Source: Micrococcales bacterium
GTDB taxonomy: Bacteria; Actinomycetota; Actinomycetes; Actinomycetales; Cellulomonadaceae
Direction: 5' to 3'
Length of the DNA: 64,000 nt
NCBI GenBank assembly: GCA_009779195.1
Contig: WRET01000003.1
Coordinates: forward strand, 42,942 to 106,941
The position numbers were made by a program, and so were the translations under genes. The notes under the pieces are model-generated. The model was given only the letters and a program-made list of their open reading frames with translations. It did not search any database and was not told the DNA's origin. This document shows, piece after piece, positions 29,886 through 39,518 of this stretch; the first letter of the stretch is position 1; every line of letters begins with the position of its first letter.

Positions 29886-32485
29886 GACGTGACCAGCTCG
29901 GCTTCTGCGACCGCAGTGGCCACATCGCCAGGGAGCAGCTCCAGCTCGCCGACGACACGCCCGGCGGACCGCACGTCGGCGACAGCAGTGCGCACCGCGT
30001 CAACGGTGCCGGTAGGGACGGTCAGTCGCACACAGCTCACCTGGGTACGCATCGACACTTTCGCCTCGGACTTGACCTTTCGCAGGGCAGCGAGCGCTTG
30101 GCCTGCCGCAGTGACGACCGCCGCGGGGGTGTCGCCTGCCGCTGCGCGCAACGGTTGTGCGTCGGGCCACCCCTGGCGGTGCACCGAGCCTTCACGCCAC
30201 CACGACCACACCTCTTCGGTCGCGAACGGCAGCACCGGTGCGAACAGGCGCAGCAGCACGTCCAGCGCCATGGCCAGGGCTGTGCGGGCTGAGGCTGCCC
30301 CTTGCGGGTCGGTGTCCACGGCGTAGGCGCGGTCTTTGACGAGCTCGAGGTAGTCGTCGCAGAACGTCCAGAAGAACGTCTCGGTGACTTCCAGGGCCCG
30401 GGTGTGGTCGTAGGCCTCCAACGCAGTGGTGGCCTGGTCCACGACGGTGGCCAGCCCCGCCAGGACCGCCCGGTCCAGCTCGGTGGTCACCGCCGACGGG
30501 TCCAGGCTCACCTGCGAGCCTTCGTGGAACGACAAGGCGAACTTGGACGCGTTGAGGATCTTGATCGCCAGGCGGCGGCCGATCTTCATCTGCCCTTCTT
30601 CGAACGCCGCGTCGGTGCCGAGCTTGGCCGACGCCGCCCAGTACCGCACCCCGTCAGCCCCGAACTTGTCCAACGAACCGCTGGGTGTCACCGCGTTGCC
30701 GGTGGACTTGCCGATCTTCTTGTGGTCCCGGTCCACGATCCACCCGGAGATCGCCGCGTCGGACCACGGCAGCGACCCGTGCTCGAGGTGGGAGCGCAAG
30801 ACGGTGGAGAACAGCCAGGTGCGGATGATGTCTTGGCCCTGGGGCCGCAACGACATGGGGAACAGCTTGGCGAACAGCTGTGGGTCTTCACGCCACCCGG
30901 CAGCGACCTGCGGGGTCAGCGAGCTCGTCGCCCAGGTGTCCATGATGTCGGGGTCGCCGACGAACCCGCCGGGAACGCCGCGCTGGTCAGCGGTGTAACC
31001 CTCGGGCACGTCAGCCGAAGGGTCGACGGGCAAGGCGTCTTCGGAGGGTGTCAGCGCAGCGTCGTAGCGTGGGTTGCCGTCGCCGTCCAGCGGGTACCAC
31101 ACGGGGAACGGCACCCCGAAGAACCGCTGGCGGGAGATGAGCCAGTCACCGTTGAGCCCGCCGACCCAGTTCTCGTACCGCACCCGCATGAAGTCGGGGT
31201 GGAACCCCAGTTGTTCGCCGCGCCGCAGCAGGGCTTCGCGCAGCGCCTCGTCTTTGCCGCCGTTGCGGATGTACCACTGGCGCGAAGAGACGATCTCCAG
31301 AGGTTTGTCGCCCTTTTCGTAGAACCCGACGGTGCGGCCAGGCTCGGTGGGTCTGGGGTCGCCCACCAGGTCGCCGGAGGTACGCAGGGCGTCGACGACG
31401 GCTGCCCGCGCCGAGAACGTCGTCTTGCCCGCCAAGGTGGCGTACAGCTCGGCACCAGGGCCGACCAGCCATTGCGGTGTCGTGCGTTCCAGACGCCCGT
31501 CACGGCCCACCACCGACCGGTTGGGCAGGTCCAGCTCACGCCACCAGGTCACGTCGGTGAGGTCACCGAACGTGCAGCACATGGCGATACCCGCGCCTTT
31601 GTCTTTCTCTGCGGCCCAGTGTGACATTACCGGCAGCTCGACGTCGAAGAGCGGCGAACGCACCGTCGTGCCGAACAGCGGTTGGTAGCGCTCGTCGTCG
31701 GGGTGGGCGACCAGGGCCACGCACGCAGGCAACAGCTCGGGACGGGTGGTCTCGATATGCACCGGTCCGTCAGGGCCGTGGAAGGCGACGCGGTGGTAGC
31801 TGCCCGGCGACTCTTTGGCCACGACCTCGGCCTGGGCGACGGCGGTCTGGTAGGTCACGTCCCACAGGCCCGGGGCGAGCTGTTGGTACGCCTCACCGCG
31901 GGCCAGGTTGCGCAAGAACGCCTGCTGGGCCACCGCACGGGCTGAGGCGGAGATGGTCTGGTAGGTGCGGGACCAATCGACTGACAACCCCAGCTGGCGC
32001 CACAGCTGCTCGAACTGCGCCTCGTCGGCCACGGACAGCTTCTCGCACAGCTCGATGAAGTTCGGACGTGAGACGGGCACCTGGTCAGCGGGTTTGACCG
32101 CCTTGCCGCCACTGTGCGGGGGCACGAAGGCCGGGTCGTAGGCCAGCGTCGGGTCGCAGCGCACCCCGTAGTAGTACTGGACGCGCCGTTCGGTGGGCAG
32201 GCCGTTGTCGTCCCAGCCCATGGGGTAGAACACCTCGTGCCCGCGCATACGCCTGTAACGGGCCACCACGTCGGTGTGGGTGTAGCTGAACACGTGCCCC
32301 ACGTGCAGCGAACCAGACACTGTCGGCGGTGGTGTGTCGATGGAGTACATACGCTCGGCGGGAGCGGACGGGTCGAAGCGGTACGTGCCGTCCGCCTCCC
32401 AGACTGCTCCCCAGCGGTCCTCCAGACCGTCGAGCGTGGGGTTCTCCGGGACCTGTCCGGTGGTGGTCGGCGATGCGGTGCTCAT
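29882..32485 (-). CDS. valS: Valine-tRNA ligase
   Basis: PPTVSGSLHVGHVFSYTHTD, GWDDNGLPTERRVQ, KIGKSTGN. Confidence 0.95.
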   Translation of the reverse strand: MSTASPTTTGQVPENPTLDGLEDRWGAVWEADGTYRFDPSAPAERMYSIDTPPPTVSGSLHVGHVFSYTHTDVVARYRRMRGHEVFYPMGWDDNGLPTERRVQYYYGVRCDPTLAYDPAFVPPHSGGKAVKPADQVPVSRPNFIELCEKLSVADEAQFEQLWRQLGLSVDWSRTYQTISASARAVAQQAFLRNLARGEAYQQLAPGLWDVTYQTAVAQAEVVAKESPGSYHRVAFHGPDGPVHIETTRPELLPACVALVAHPDDERYQPLFGTTVRSPLFDVELPVMSHWAAEKDKGAGIAMCCTFGDLTDVTWWRELDLPNRSVVGRDGRLERTTPQWLVGPGAELYATLAGKTTFSARAAVVDALRTSGDLVGDPRPTEPGRTVGFYEKGDKPLEIVSSRQWYIRNGGKDEALREALLRRGEQLGFHPDFMRVRYENWVGGLNGDWLISRQRFFGVPFPVWYPLDGDGNPRYDAALTPSEDALPVDPSADVPEGYTADQRGVPGGFVGDPDIMDTWATSSLTPQVAAGWREDPQLFAKLFPMSLRPQGQDIIRTWLFSTVLRSHLEHGSLPWSDAAISGWIVDRDHKKIGKSTGNAVTPSGSLDKFGADGVRYWAASAKLGTDAAFEEGQMKIGRRLAIKILNASKFALSFHEGSQVSLDPSAVTTELDRAVLAGLATVVDQATTALEAYDHTRALEVTETFFWTFCDDYLELVKDRAYAVDTDPQGAASARTALAMALDVLLRLFAPVLPFATEEVWSWWREGSVHRQGWPDAQPLRAAAGDTPAAVVTAAGQALAALRKVKSEAKVSMRTQVSCVRLTVPTGTVDAVRTAVADVRSAGRVVGELELLPGDVATAVAEAELVTS

Positions 32486-32533
32486 GACCACACATCTTGG
32501 CAGAACCTTGCCGGTGGGGCGGACACGATGGTG

Positions 32534-32556
32534 GGACGTGCCTGCGAGGCACGTCC
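32534..32556 (-). terminator. Hairpin downstream of the LCP gene
   Basis: Perfect 9-bp stem GGACGTGCC-tgcga-GGCACGTCC between the LCP stop and valS start. Confidence 0.5.
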
Positions 32557-32563
32557 GCCTGCG

Positions 32564-33721
32564 CTACCTGCGGTCCTTTTTGGCGATCACGTCGGACACC
32601 GGTGTGTCGTCGCGCAGCGCCGTCCACACGGCGTCGGCCTCGTCAGCCCAGCGCACCCGGTTGGGGTTGGACGGGTCCGGGCGCCAGGGGATGGTGGCGA
32701 AAACCACGTCGGAACGAGAGACCGACCGCAGGGAGTAGGCCAGGGCTGTCGTCGTGCTCGCCGACAGGTCTTTGTCGACGGTCAACGAGGCCGACACCGC
32801 GCCGACCAGCTTGGTCAGCTTGGCTGCGTCCGACAATCCCGAGTCCATGACCTTCTCGGCCAGGGCCCGCAAGAGCATCTGCTGGTGGGTGATACGGGTG
32901 ATATCTGAACCGTTGGTGCCGGTCACGTGCCGGGCGCGGACGAAATCGAGCGCCTGGCGCCCGTTGAGGTGGTTCTTGCCGGCGGGCAGGTCCAGCGCTG
33001 TGGACTTGCCGGTGTCGCGCATCGGTTCGTCCAGGTAGATATCCACCCCGTTGACAGCGTTGACCATCTGCTCGAACCCCGCGAAGTCGATGAGAGCGAC
33101 GTGGTCGATATGCAGACCGGTCGCCGAGGCGACGGTGGTCCACGCACAGGCCGCAGCCGAGGCGAGGTCGCCGCCTTGGGTCCACCCCCGGGAGAACGCC
33201 GCGTTGATCATGGTGTCCGGCGACGGTGGGATGGTCTTTCCGCTGGTGGTCTTGCACGCCGGGATATCGACCAGGGAATCGCGGGGGATCGAGACCAGCT
33301 CGACCCGGCCGCGGTCGGCTGACACGTGCACGACGATCGTGGTGTCCGTGCGCATCCCGTCGTTCTTGCCGCCCAGACGCTGGTTGTCGTCGCCGAGCCG
33401 GCTGTCAGAACCGAGCAGCAAGACATTCACCGCTCGTCCACCGTTGGGGTCTGCGGGGGGCCGTGGACCCTGCTCGACGAGCCCGTCGACGTCGATCTGG
33501 GTCATGGCCCGCTGGTTGTAGGCCAGCACCGCGCCGACCGCCGAGGCCATCGTCAGCACCGTCACCACCATGACCGTGACCACCACCGGCACGACCCATC
33601 CCGCGGCGGGTGGACGCCCGTGCCGGGTGAGCCCAGGTGTGACGTCGGGACCGTGGCACAGCTCGTCGAGGTCCAGGCGCACGGGAGCGTCGGTCTCGGT
33701 CGGCCCGGTCGGGGTGGTCAT
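32564..33721 (-). CDS. LCP (LytR-CpsA-Psr) family protein
   Basis: VNVLLLGSDSRLGDDNQRLGGKNDGMRTDTTIVVHVSADRGRVELVSIPRDSLVDIP; N-terminal TM. Confidence 0.92.
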   Translation of the reverse strand: MTTPTGPTETDAPVRLDLDELCHGPDVTPGLTRHGRPPAAGWVVPVVVTVMVVTVLTMASAVGAVLAYNQRAMTQIDVDGLVEQGPRPPADPNGGRAVNVLLLGSDSRLGDDNQRLGGKNDGMRTDTTIVVHVSADRGRVELVSIPRDSLVDIPACKTTSGKTIPPSPDTMINAAFSRGWTQGGDLASAAACAWTTVASATGLHIDHVALIDFAGFEQMVNAVNGVDIYLDEPMRDTGKSTALDLPAGKNHLNGRQALDFVRARHVTGTNGSDITRITHQQMLLRALAEKVMDSGLSDAAKLTKLVGAVSASLTVDKDLSASTTTALAYSLRSVSRSDVVFATIPWRPDPSNPNRVRWADEADAVWTALRDDTPVSDVIAKKDRR

Positions 33722-33817
33722 ATTTCCACGGTACGACCGCTGTGTCCGGGTTTGGTGGTGTGTGCCCGAATGGCGGTGCAGTATTCCCCGGGGGCTGCGC
33801 CGTTAGGGTGTATGGAA

Positions 33818-35395
33818 TTACGGCAGCCCGTTCTCCGGTGTCTTGGCAGGACGCTCGGTCCCGTCGTACCACGCGGCCAGCAGGCCGGTCAGGTCGACGG
33901 GGGAGTACTGCTGGGCCATCGCACGGAAGTCGTCCAGGGAGTGTGGACCCTTCTGGGCTGCCCACGCCTTGATGAAGGTATAGAACGCCTCGTCGCCCAT
34001 ACGGTTGCGCAGGGCTTGCACAGCAGCCCCGCCACCGTCGTAGACCTTGGTGGAGAACGTGTCCATACCCGGCCCCGGGTCAGACAGCTTCTGCTTCCAC
34101 ACGATGCCGTAACCGTCGTAGACCACGTCGAGGTATTCGCCGGGCAACATAGACCGCCCGGTGATGTCGGCCTCGTATTCGCAGTACGAGGCCAGTCCTT
34201 CGTTGATGACGATGTCGCGCTGGCGGGCCAACGTGATGGTGTCGCCGAACCAGAAGTGCGCCAGCTCGTGCGTCAGCACTGAGTCTTGGTATCCGATGAA
34301 CCCCGGGTCGTAGATAGGCCGGCCGTGCGTCTCCAGGGCCCAGCCTGTCGCCATGGGTGGCACCAGGCCCCCGAGGGAGGACATCGGGTAGTCCCCGACG
34401 AACTTCGTCAGCTCGTCAGCCGCCTTGACGGAATTGGCGAGCCAGGCGAGCGTGGCCTGCGGGTCGCGGTGTGACTGCGACGCGGCGGCCAGGTACTGCA
34501 CTGTGCGCCCGCCGACCGTCACGTCCCGGGGGCCGTCGATCTCGTACTGGCCGACGGCGAGCATGATCGTGTAGCCGATGACCGGCTCGTCCGGCTGCCA
34601 GACCCACAGGTCACGGTTGGGGTCGTTGGGGTCTTGGCCCTGGGAGACCAACCGTCCGACGCTGATGGCCTCTACACCGTGGGGAGCCGAGACCTCAGCG
34701 CGGAACTTCGCTGGGTCAGACGGGTGGCCGTTGAGCGGCACCCAGGTCACTGCTCCGGCCGGCTGGTCGGCCAGCACCAGCTCGTCGCCGACGTGGTGCA
34801 CGGCGTTGCCCATGTCTGACTCCAGGCTCGGGATCCCGGCGTAGTCCACGCCGATGGTCACCGTCTGGCCGACCGTGGCGTTCGTGCGAACGGCCAGGTC
34901 CATCTTGTCGTGCACGAACTGCGCCGGACGGCCGTCGACGGTGACAGCGCTCGCAGGCAGGACCAGGTCGAGGTGGACAGCCTCGATGGCCTCGGTGATC
35001 GCCACAGTCACGTCCGCGTGGGCGCTGATGTACGCCGTGGACGGTTCGACGCTCGCCTTGACGTCGTAGGACAACGCGTCGTACCCCGAACCCCCAGCCC
35101 AGCACAGGTAGGGGTCACCTGCTGAGGCCTCCCCGGTGTTGGGCCCGGTCTCCCGCTCGTCGCACGGGTCGAGCACGGACAAGGCCGTCGTGCGGGCGGT
35201 GGTTGCCGGTGCGCTGGTGCTCGTCGAGCGGCTCGCCGTCCCGTGGTTGCGCACCAGGGCCCACACCCCGACCACGACGAGGCACACCGCCACCACCGCG
35301 GCGATGAGGCTCGCAGCCACCACAGGGCTGCGGCGGCGTGTCGGCCGTGGGTGCGGCGGTGGGGACGGGGGCTGGTACGGCGGCGCGACAGACAT
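33818..35395 (-). CDS. M1 family metallopeptidase, membrane-anchored or secreted
   Basis: HELAHFWFGDTITLARQRDIVINEGLASYCEYE zinc site; N-terminal TM. Confidence 0.9.
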   Translation of the reverse strand: MSVAPPYQPPSPPPHPRPTRRRSPVVAASLIAAVVAVCLVVVGVWALVRNHGTASRSTSTSAPATTARTTALSVLDPCDERETGPNTGEASAGDPYLCWAGGSGYDALSYDVKASVEPSTAYISAHADVTVAITEAIEAVHLDLVLPASAVTVDGRPAQFVHDKMDLAVRTNATVGQTVTIGVDYAGIPSLESDMGNAVHHVGDELVLADQPAGAVTWVPLNGHPSDPAKFRAEVSAPHGVEAISVGRLVSQGQDPNDPNRDLWVWQPDEPVIGYTIMLAVGQYEIDGPRDVTVGGRTVQYLAAASQSHRDPQATLAWLANSVKAADELTKFVGDYPMSSLGGLVPPMATGWALETHGRPIYDPGFIGYQDSVLTHELAHFWFGDTITLARQRDIVINEGLASYCEYEADITGRSMLPGEYLDVVYDGYGIVWKQKLSDPGPGMDTFSTKVYDGGGAAVQALRNRMGDEAFYTFIKAWAAQKGPHSLDDFRAMAQQYSPVDLTGLLAAWYDGTERPAKTPENGLP

Positions 35396-35594
35396 GGCTC
35401 CTATTGTCCAGGTTCCGCGCCTCGATGTGTCGAAGGTCGGCCTGTGGCACCAGATCGGCGTGCCACCCGGGGGCAGCAAAAGGAGGACGACACCGGTGCA
35501 CGGACCTCCGGGCGGCACCGCAACCACTAGGATCCGAGTCAGGCGGTGCCGTCCTTCTGCCCGCTTCGTTCGGGTTGGTCTCGGGAGGTGCGTC

Positions 35595-37595
35595 ATGGGC
35601 TGGGCCCTGACGATCGACTTCGGGACGGTCAACACTGCTGCGGCCTGGCGCCGCGACGGACAGGTCGAGAAGGTCGTCCTCGAACCCGGGTCGGACACCA
35701 TGCCGTCGGCAGTGGTGCGTACCGGCTCGTTGTGGCGGGTCGGCCAGGCGGCGGTCAACGCCCGTCGCGGTAATCCCGACACGTTCGTCGCCTCGCCCAA
35801 AGCCCACCTCGGCCAAGAGCCGGTCGTCCTGGGCGACGAGACGGTCACCCCTGCCGAGCTGGTCTCGCACGTGCTCAAGGCTGCGCGGGAGCGGGCGGTG
35901 CGGTCAGTCGACGGGACCGAACCAGACCAGCTGGTCTTGACCCACCCTGAGCACTGGGAGCCGACCCGTCTGGCCGCCCTGCACGAGGCCGCCCGGCTCG
36001 CCGGGTTCCGCGACGAGCAGGTCCTCACGCTCCCCGAGCCGGTCGCGGCGGTGCACGGGCACACTGTTCCTGCGTCGCTGCCTGCAGGGTCTCGGATGGC
36101 GGTCGTCGATGTCGGTGGAGGTACGTGTGACGTGGCCGTCGTCGAGACCACCCACGACGCTGTGGTGGTCGTGGCGCGCGAGGGCGACGAGCAGCTGGGC
36201 GGCAACGACCTGGACGCGTTGCTGTACCGGTGGGTCACCGACCAGCTGAGCCAGGCTGGCCGTGACGACATCCTCGAGGCGCTCGACGAGCCCAAGAACC
36301 TCGCCATGGTCTTGACCTTGATGGATATCATCAACGGTGCCAAGCACGACCTGTCCGACCACGTCGACGCACCGATCGCGGTCTCGGCGGGCCCTGGTCG
36401 CGAGGTGGCTCTGACCATCACCCGTACCGAGTACGAGGAGGTCATCGCCGAGCCGGTCGGGCGTGTCGCCGCGCTCGTGACGTCGGCCCTGCGGTCTTCT
36501 GGCACCGAAAAGATCACCCACCTCTTCCTGGCTGGTGGTACCGCCTACACCCCCGTCCTCGCCCGCGCTCTGGAACCTGTGACAGGTATCCTCGCAACCT
36601 CGTACGGCAACCCGAAGCTCGTCACCGCCCTCGGTGCCCTGCGCGCCACCGACACCCGCGCCGTCCCCCCGGCCACCGTGGCACCACCTCCCGTGGCACC
36701 ACCACCCGCAGATGCCCCGCTGGAGGCACTCCCGCAGGAGGGGTTCCCGCAGGAGGGGTTCGGTCAGGAGGGGTTTCGGCAAGAGGCGCCTTTTCAGGTG
36801 TCCCCGCCGCCACCGGACCTGCCGCCACAGCCGCCCTCACCGCCTGCGCAAGAACAGACGGAGCCGCAGGTCGCTCCTGCGGGGGCACCGTTGGCGTACG
36901 GGTACCAGCTCGTGCCTGCTGGCGCCGTCGCCGTGGTGGATGGCCAGTATGTCGTCGCAGGTCAGTACGGTATGTATCCGGCGCCACCGCCCAAGCGGCG
37001 GTCACCGGTCGTGGCGGTGGCTGTGGTGCTCATCGTCGTGGTGCTCGTCGCCACGGGTCTTTTCGCCCTGCGTGGCCGCCTGTCCGGCAACGACGGTGCT
37101 GGTGTTGTCGCCACGGGGTCCGAGGATGTGCGCACTTCTCCGGACACCGACGTCGACCAGGTGCGTCGCCTGGTCGACGTCCTCACCGAGTCGTCGTCGG
37201 CGCGTGCGAGCCTCGGCCCGGCTGTCACCGCGGTGCGCGAGTGCAACGACGTTTCTGCCCAGATCCTTGTCATCTCGTCCGTGGCGGACAACCGCCGCGA
37301 GCTCCTCGCCACCCTGGACGCCGTGCTAGTCGACCAGATCCCCGGCGGCACGGCCCTGCTCTTAGAGCTCCAGGACGCCCTACGTGCAGCTCTCGGCTCG
37401 GACGAGGCGTACCTGGAATGGGCCCGTGAGATGGTCTCCACCGGTTGCGCCGTCGGCACCACCAGCACCCACTGGGCCGACGGCCAGTACTACGACGAGC
37501 TGTCCGGGACGACCAAGAGGACCTTCGTCAACAACTGGAACACGAATATCGCCCCCCGGTACGACGTCCCCACTTTCACCCGCGACCAGATCTGA
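35595..37595 (+). CDS. Hsp70 (DnaK-like) family protein with Pro/Gln linker, TM helix and extracytoplasmic C-terminal domain
   Basis: WALTIDFGTVNTAAAWRR, VVDVGGGTCDVAVVET, LFLAGGTAYTPVL; QEGF repeats; TM SPVVAVAVVLIVVVLVATGLFAL; GGGAGG RBS before ATG 35595. Confidence 0.85.
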   Translation: MGWALTIDFGTVNTAAAWRRDGQVEKVVLEPGSDTMPSAVVRTGSLWRVGQAAVNARRGNPDTFVASPKAHLGQEPVVLGDETVTPAELVSHVLKAARERAVRSVDGTEPDQLVLTHPEHWEPTRLAALHEAARLAGFRDEQVLTLPEPVAAVHGHTVPASLPAGSRMAVVDVGGGTCDVAVVETTHDAVVVVAREGDEQLGGNDLDALLYRWVTDQLSQAGRDDILEALDEPKNLAMVLTLMDIINGAKHDLSDHVDAPIAVSAGPGREVALTITRTEYEEVIAEPVGRVAALVTSALRSSGTEKITHLFLAGGTAYTPVLARALEPVTGILATSYGNPKLVTALGALRATDTRAVPPATVAPPPVAPPPADAPLEALPQEGFPQEGFGQEGFRQEAPFQVSPPPPDLPPQPPSPPAQEQTEPQVAPAGAPLAYGYQLVPAGAVAVVDGQYVVAGQYGMYPAPPPKRRSPVVAVAVVLIVVVLVATGLFALRGRLSGNDGAGVVATGSEDVRTSPDTDVDQVRRLVDVLTESSSARASLGPAVTAVRECNDVSAQILVISSVADNRRELLATLDAVLVDQIPGGTALLLELQDALRAALGSDEAYLEWAREMVSTGCAVGTTSTHWADGQYYDELSGTTKRTFVNNWNTNIAPRYDVPTFTRDQI

Positions 37596-37610
37596 ACCTG
37601 GGTCCAGGTG

Positions 37611-38606
37611 TCAGTGCGCCACAGCCAGGTTGCCGTGGACAAAGCTGTGATAGCTGTCGGTGAGCCATGGTTCGACGGTCTCGGCCTGCGAGGTCGGGTA
37701 CAGCCACCACATGGCGTTGAGCGAACCGGTCCCGACCCAGCAGGCGAGGTAGAACACCTGACCGTCGCTCTGGTACCCCGAGACGACGTAGAACGTGTCC
37801 GTCGAACGTTGGTACGTGACGTCCTCGCCTGCGGCGGTGCGTTCGGCGACATCCTGCTCGAGCATCTGCTTGGCAGTCGCACCGCTGGTGTTGTTCGACC
37901 CGTAGACGGCCAGGTGCACCTGCCCGTCCGGCGACGTCCACATCCGTCCGTCACCGTTGTCAGACTCCGGCTGCGCCACGAGGGCTGTGGGTACGTCCAG
38001 CGCGAACCCGAACCGACCGTTCGAGTACGGCTCCCATTCGCGCTGCGCAGGTGTCACCGCCTGGGCAGGTCGCGTCCCCTGCTCGACAGTGCGGTAGGTA
38101 CCGGCCGGCGCCACGGCCGGCGTCGTGCCGACCTCCCCAGAAGCAGTCCCCGAGCCACCTGACAAGAGCACCCAGGCCACCAGCCCTGCGATGCACACCA
38201 GCGCCACGACACCGGCCACCACAGGCAGCACCGGCGTGCGCGCAGGCTGCGGGTACACCGGCTGCCCCACCACCACCATCGCCGGCCCCACGCCCTGGGC
38301 TGGTGGCTCCGGTGGTTGCTCGCTGGGCGCAGGTGGAGAAGGTGGCATGGACGCCGCTGGCGCGGACCCGGCCTCAGGCGTGGCCCTCGGACGCGTCTTG
38401 TCTCGTGTGCGCCGGGCCGCCGCCGCGACCGCAGGGTCGCCAAAGGCCTCCAGCCAGTCCAGCAGCCCTGGGTAGACGTTGGGGTGTGCGACCACCAAGA
38501 CCTGCAAGCTCGGGTGCTGGTGCGCGATAGCAGCCAGGTCGGAAGCCGACGTCGTGGGGTCGAGCACCGCCTGCCCCGCCACCGTAGGGTCCGAATGGTC
38601 TGCCAT
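37611..38606 (-). CDS. Membrane protein with N-terminal variant leucine-rich-repeat-like domain
   Basis: AVLDPTTSASDLAAIAHQHPSLQVLVVAHPNVYPGLLDWLEAFGDPAVAAAARR; central TM; C-terminal extracytoplasmic domain. Confidence 0.65.
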   Translation of the reverse strand: MADHSDPTVAGQAVLDPTTSASDLAAIAHQHPSLQVLVVAHPNVYPGLLDWLEAFGDPAVAAAARRTRDKTRPRATPEAGSAPAASMPPSPPAPSEQPPEPPAQGVGPAMVVVGQPVYPQPARTPVLPVVAGVVALVCIAGLVAWVLLSGGSGTASGEVGTTPAVAPAGTYRTVEQGTRPAQAVTPAQREWEPYSNGRFGFALDVPTALVAQPESDNGDGRMWTSPDGQVHLAVYGSNNTSGATAKQMLEQDVAERTAAGEDVTYQRSTDTFYVVSGYQSDGQVFYLACWVGTGSLNAMWWLYPTSQAETVEPWLTDSYHSFVHGNLAVAH

Positions 38607-38683
38607 GGCAAGCACTCTCCTCGCCCGCCTCCCCCCGGTCAACAGCCACCCGTCGGCCCCAACCTCTTTCACCCCTGCCTAAG

Positions 38684-38749
38684 GCAGGACAGTGGGCCAG
38701 CGAAGGCAGGACAGTGGAGACGGTTCCTTGCAGGGCAGCAGGACAGTGG
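38684..38749. repeat. Three short direct repeats GCAGGACAGTGG
   Basis: Exact copies at 38684-38695, 38706-38717 and 38738-38749. Confidence 0.7.
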
Positions 38750-38750
38750 G

Positions 38751-39431
38751 TCAGCGGCCGGGTTCGGCGCGCCAGCCTGCGTGTTTGCGGGCGGCGACCC
38801 AGGCGGCGACCTGGGTACGGCGCTGCAGGCCCATCTTCGCCAGCAGTGACGTTATGTGGTTCTTGACCGTCTTCTCGGCGACGCCGAGACGTTCGGCGAT
38901 CTCCCGGTTGGACATGCCTTCGCCGATGAGGTCGAGGACCTTCAGCTCGCTGGGGGTGAGGTTCTCGGTGGGGTCTTCGTGCCCGGCGCGACGACGGGTG
39001 ACAGTGCGGTCGTCGAGCAGGGTCCGCCCGACGGCGACCGCACGGATGACGTCGGTGATCTCGGCCCCTCGGACCGATTTCAGCAGGTAGGCGGAAGCAC
39101 CGGCGTCCAGGGCGGCAGCCAGGGCGTCGTCGTCGTCGAAGGATGTGAGCACGATGGCCCGGGCGCTGGGCAGCGCTTCACGTACCGCGTGCATGAGGTC
39201 GATACCGGTGCCGTCGGGCAGCTGCAGGTCGACGAGCATGACTTTGGGGCGTACCAGCGAGGCGCGACGGATCCCGTCGGCCACCGAACCCGCTTCGGCG
39301 ACGACGGTCATCCCGTCAGCGCGTTCGACAACTTCGGCGATGCCCCGGCGGACCACCTCGTGGTCGTCGACGATCATCACGGAGATGGGGCCGGGCCGCT
39401 CAGCGGCGGGTGTCTGGCCGGTGTGGGTCAT
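38751..39431 (-). CDS. NarL/LuxR-family (DevR-like) response regulator
   Basis: ISVMIVDDHEVVRRGIAEVVE, LVDLQLPDGTGIDLM, LTPSELKVLDLIGEGMSNREIAERLGVAEKTVKNHITSLLAKMG. Confidence 0.93.
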   Translation of the reverse strand: MTHTGQTPAAERPGPISVMIVDDHEVVRRGIAEVVERADGMTVVAEAGSVADGIRRASLVRPKVMLVDLQLPDGTGIDLMHAVREALPSARAIVLTSFDDDDALAAALDAGASAYLLKSVRGAEITDVIRAVAVGRTLLDDRTVTRRRAGHEDPTENLTPSELKVLDLIGEGMSNREIAERLGVAEKTVKNHITSLLAKMGLQRRTQVAAWVAARKHAGWRAEPGR

Positions 39432-39518
39432 TTCCGCATAGTAACGACTTCTCTGTGTTCAATGATCCATGTCCCCCTTGTGGCGCACCGTGAATCTTGC
39501 TCAAATTTCCGTCATGGG

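Noticed and set aside
33818-36517. Extended 899-aa reading of the M1 peptidase frame
   Set aside because: Upstream part is antisense to the Hsp70 gene; ATG at 35395 begins the natural protein
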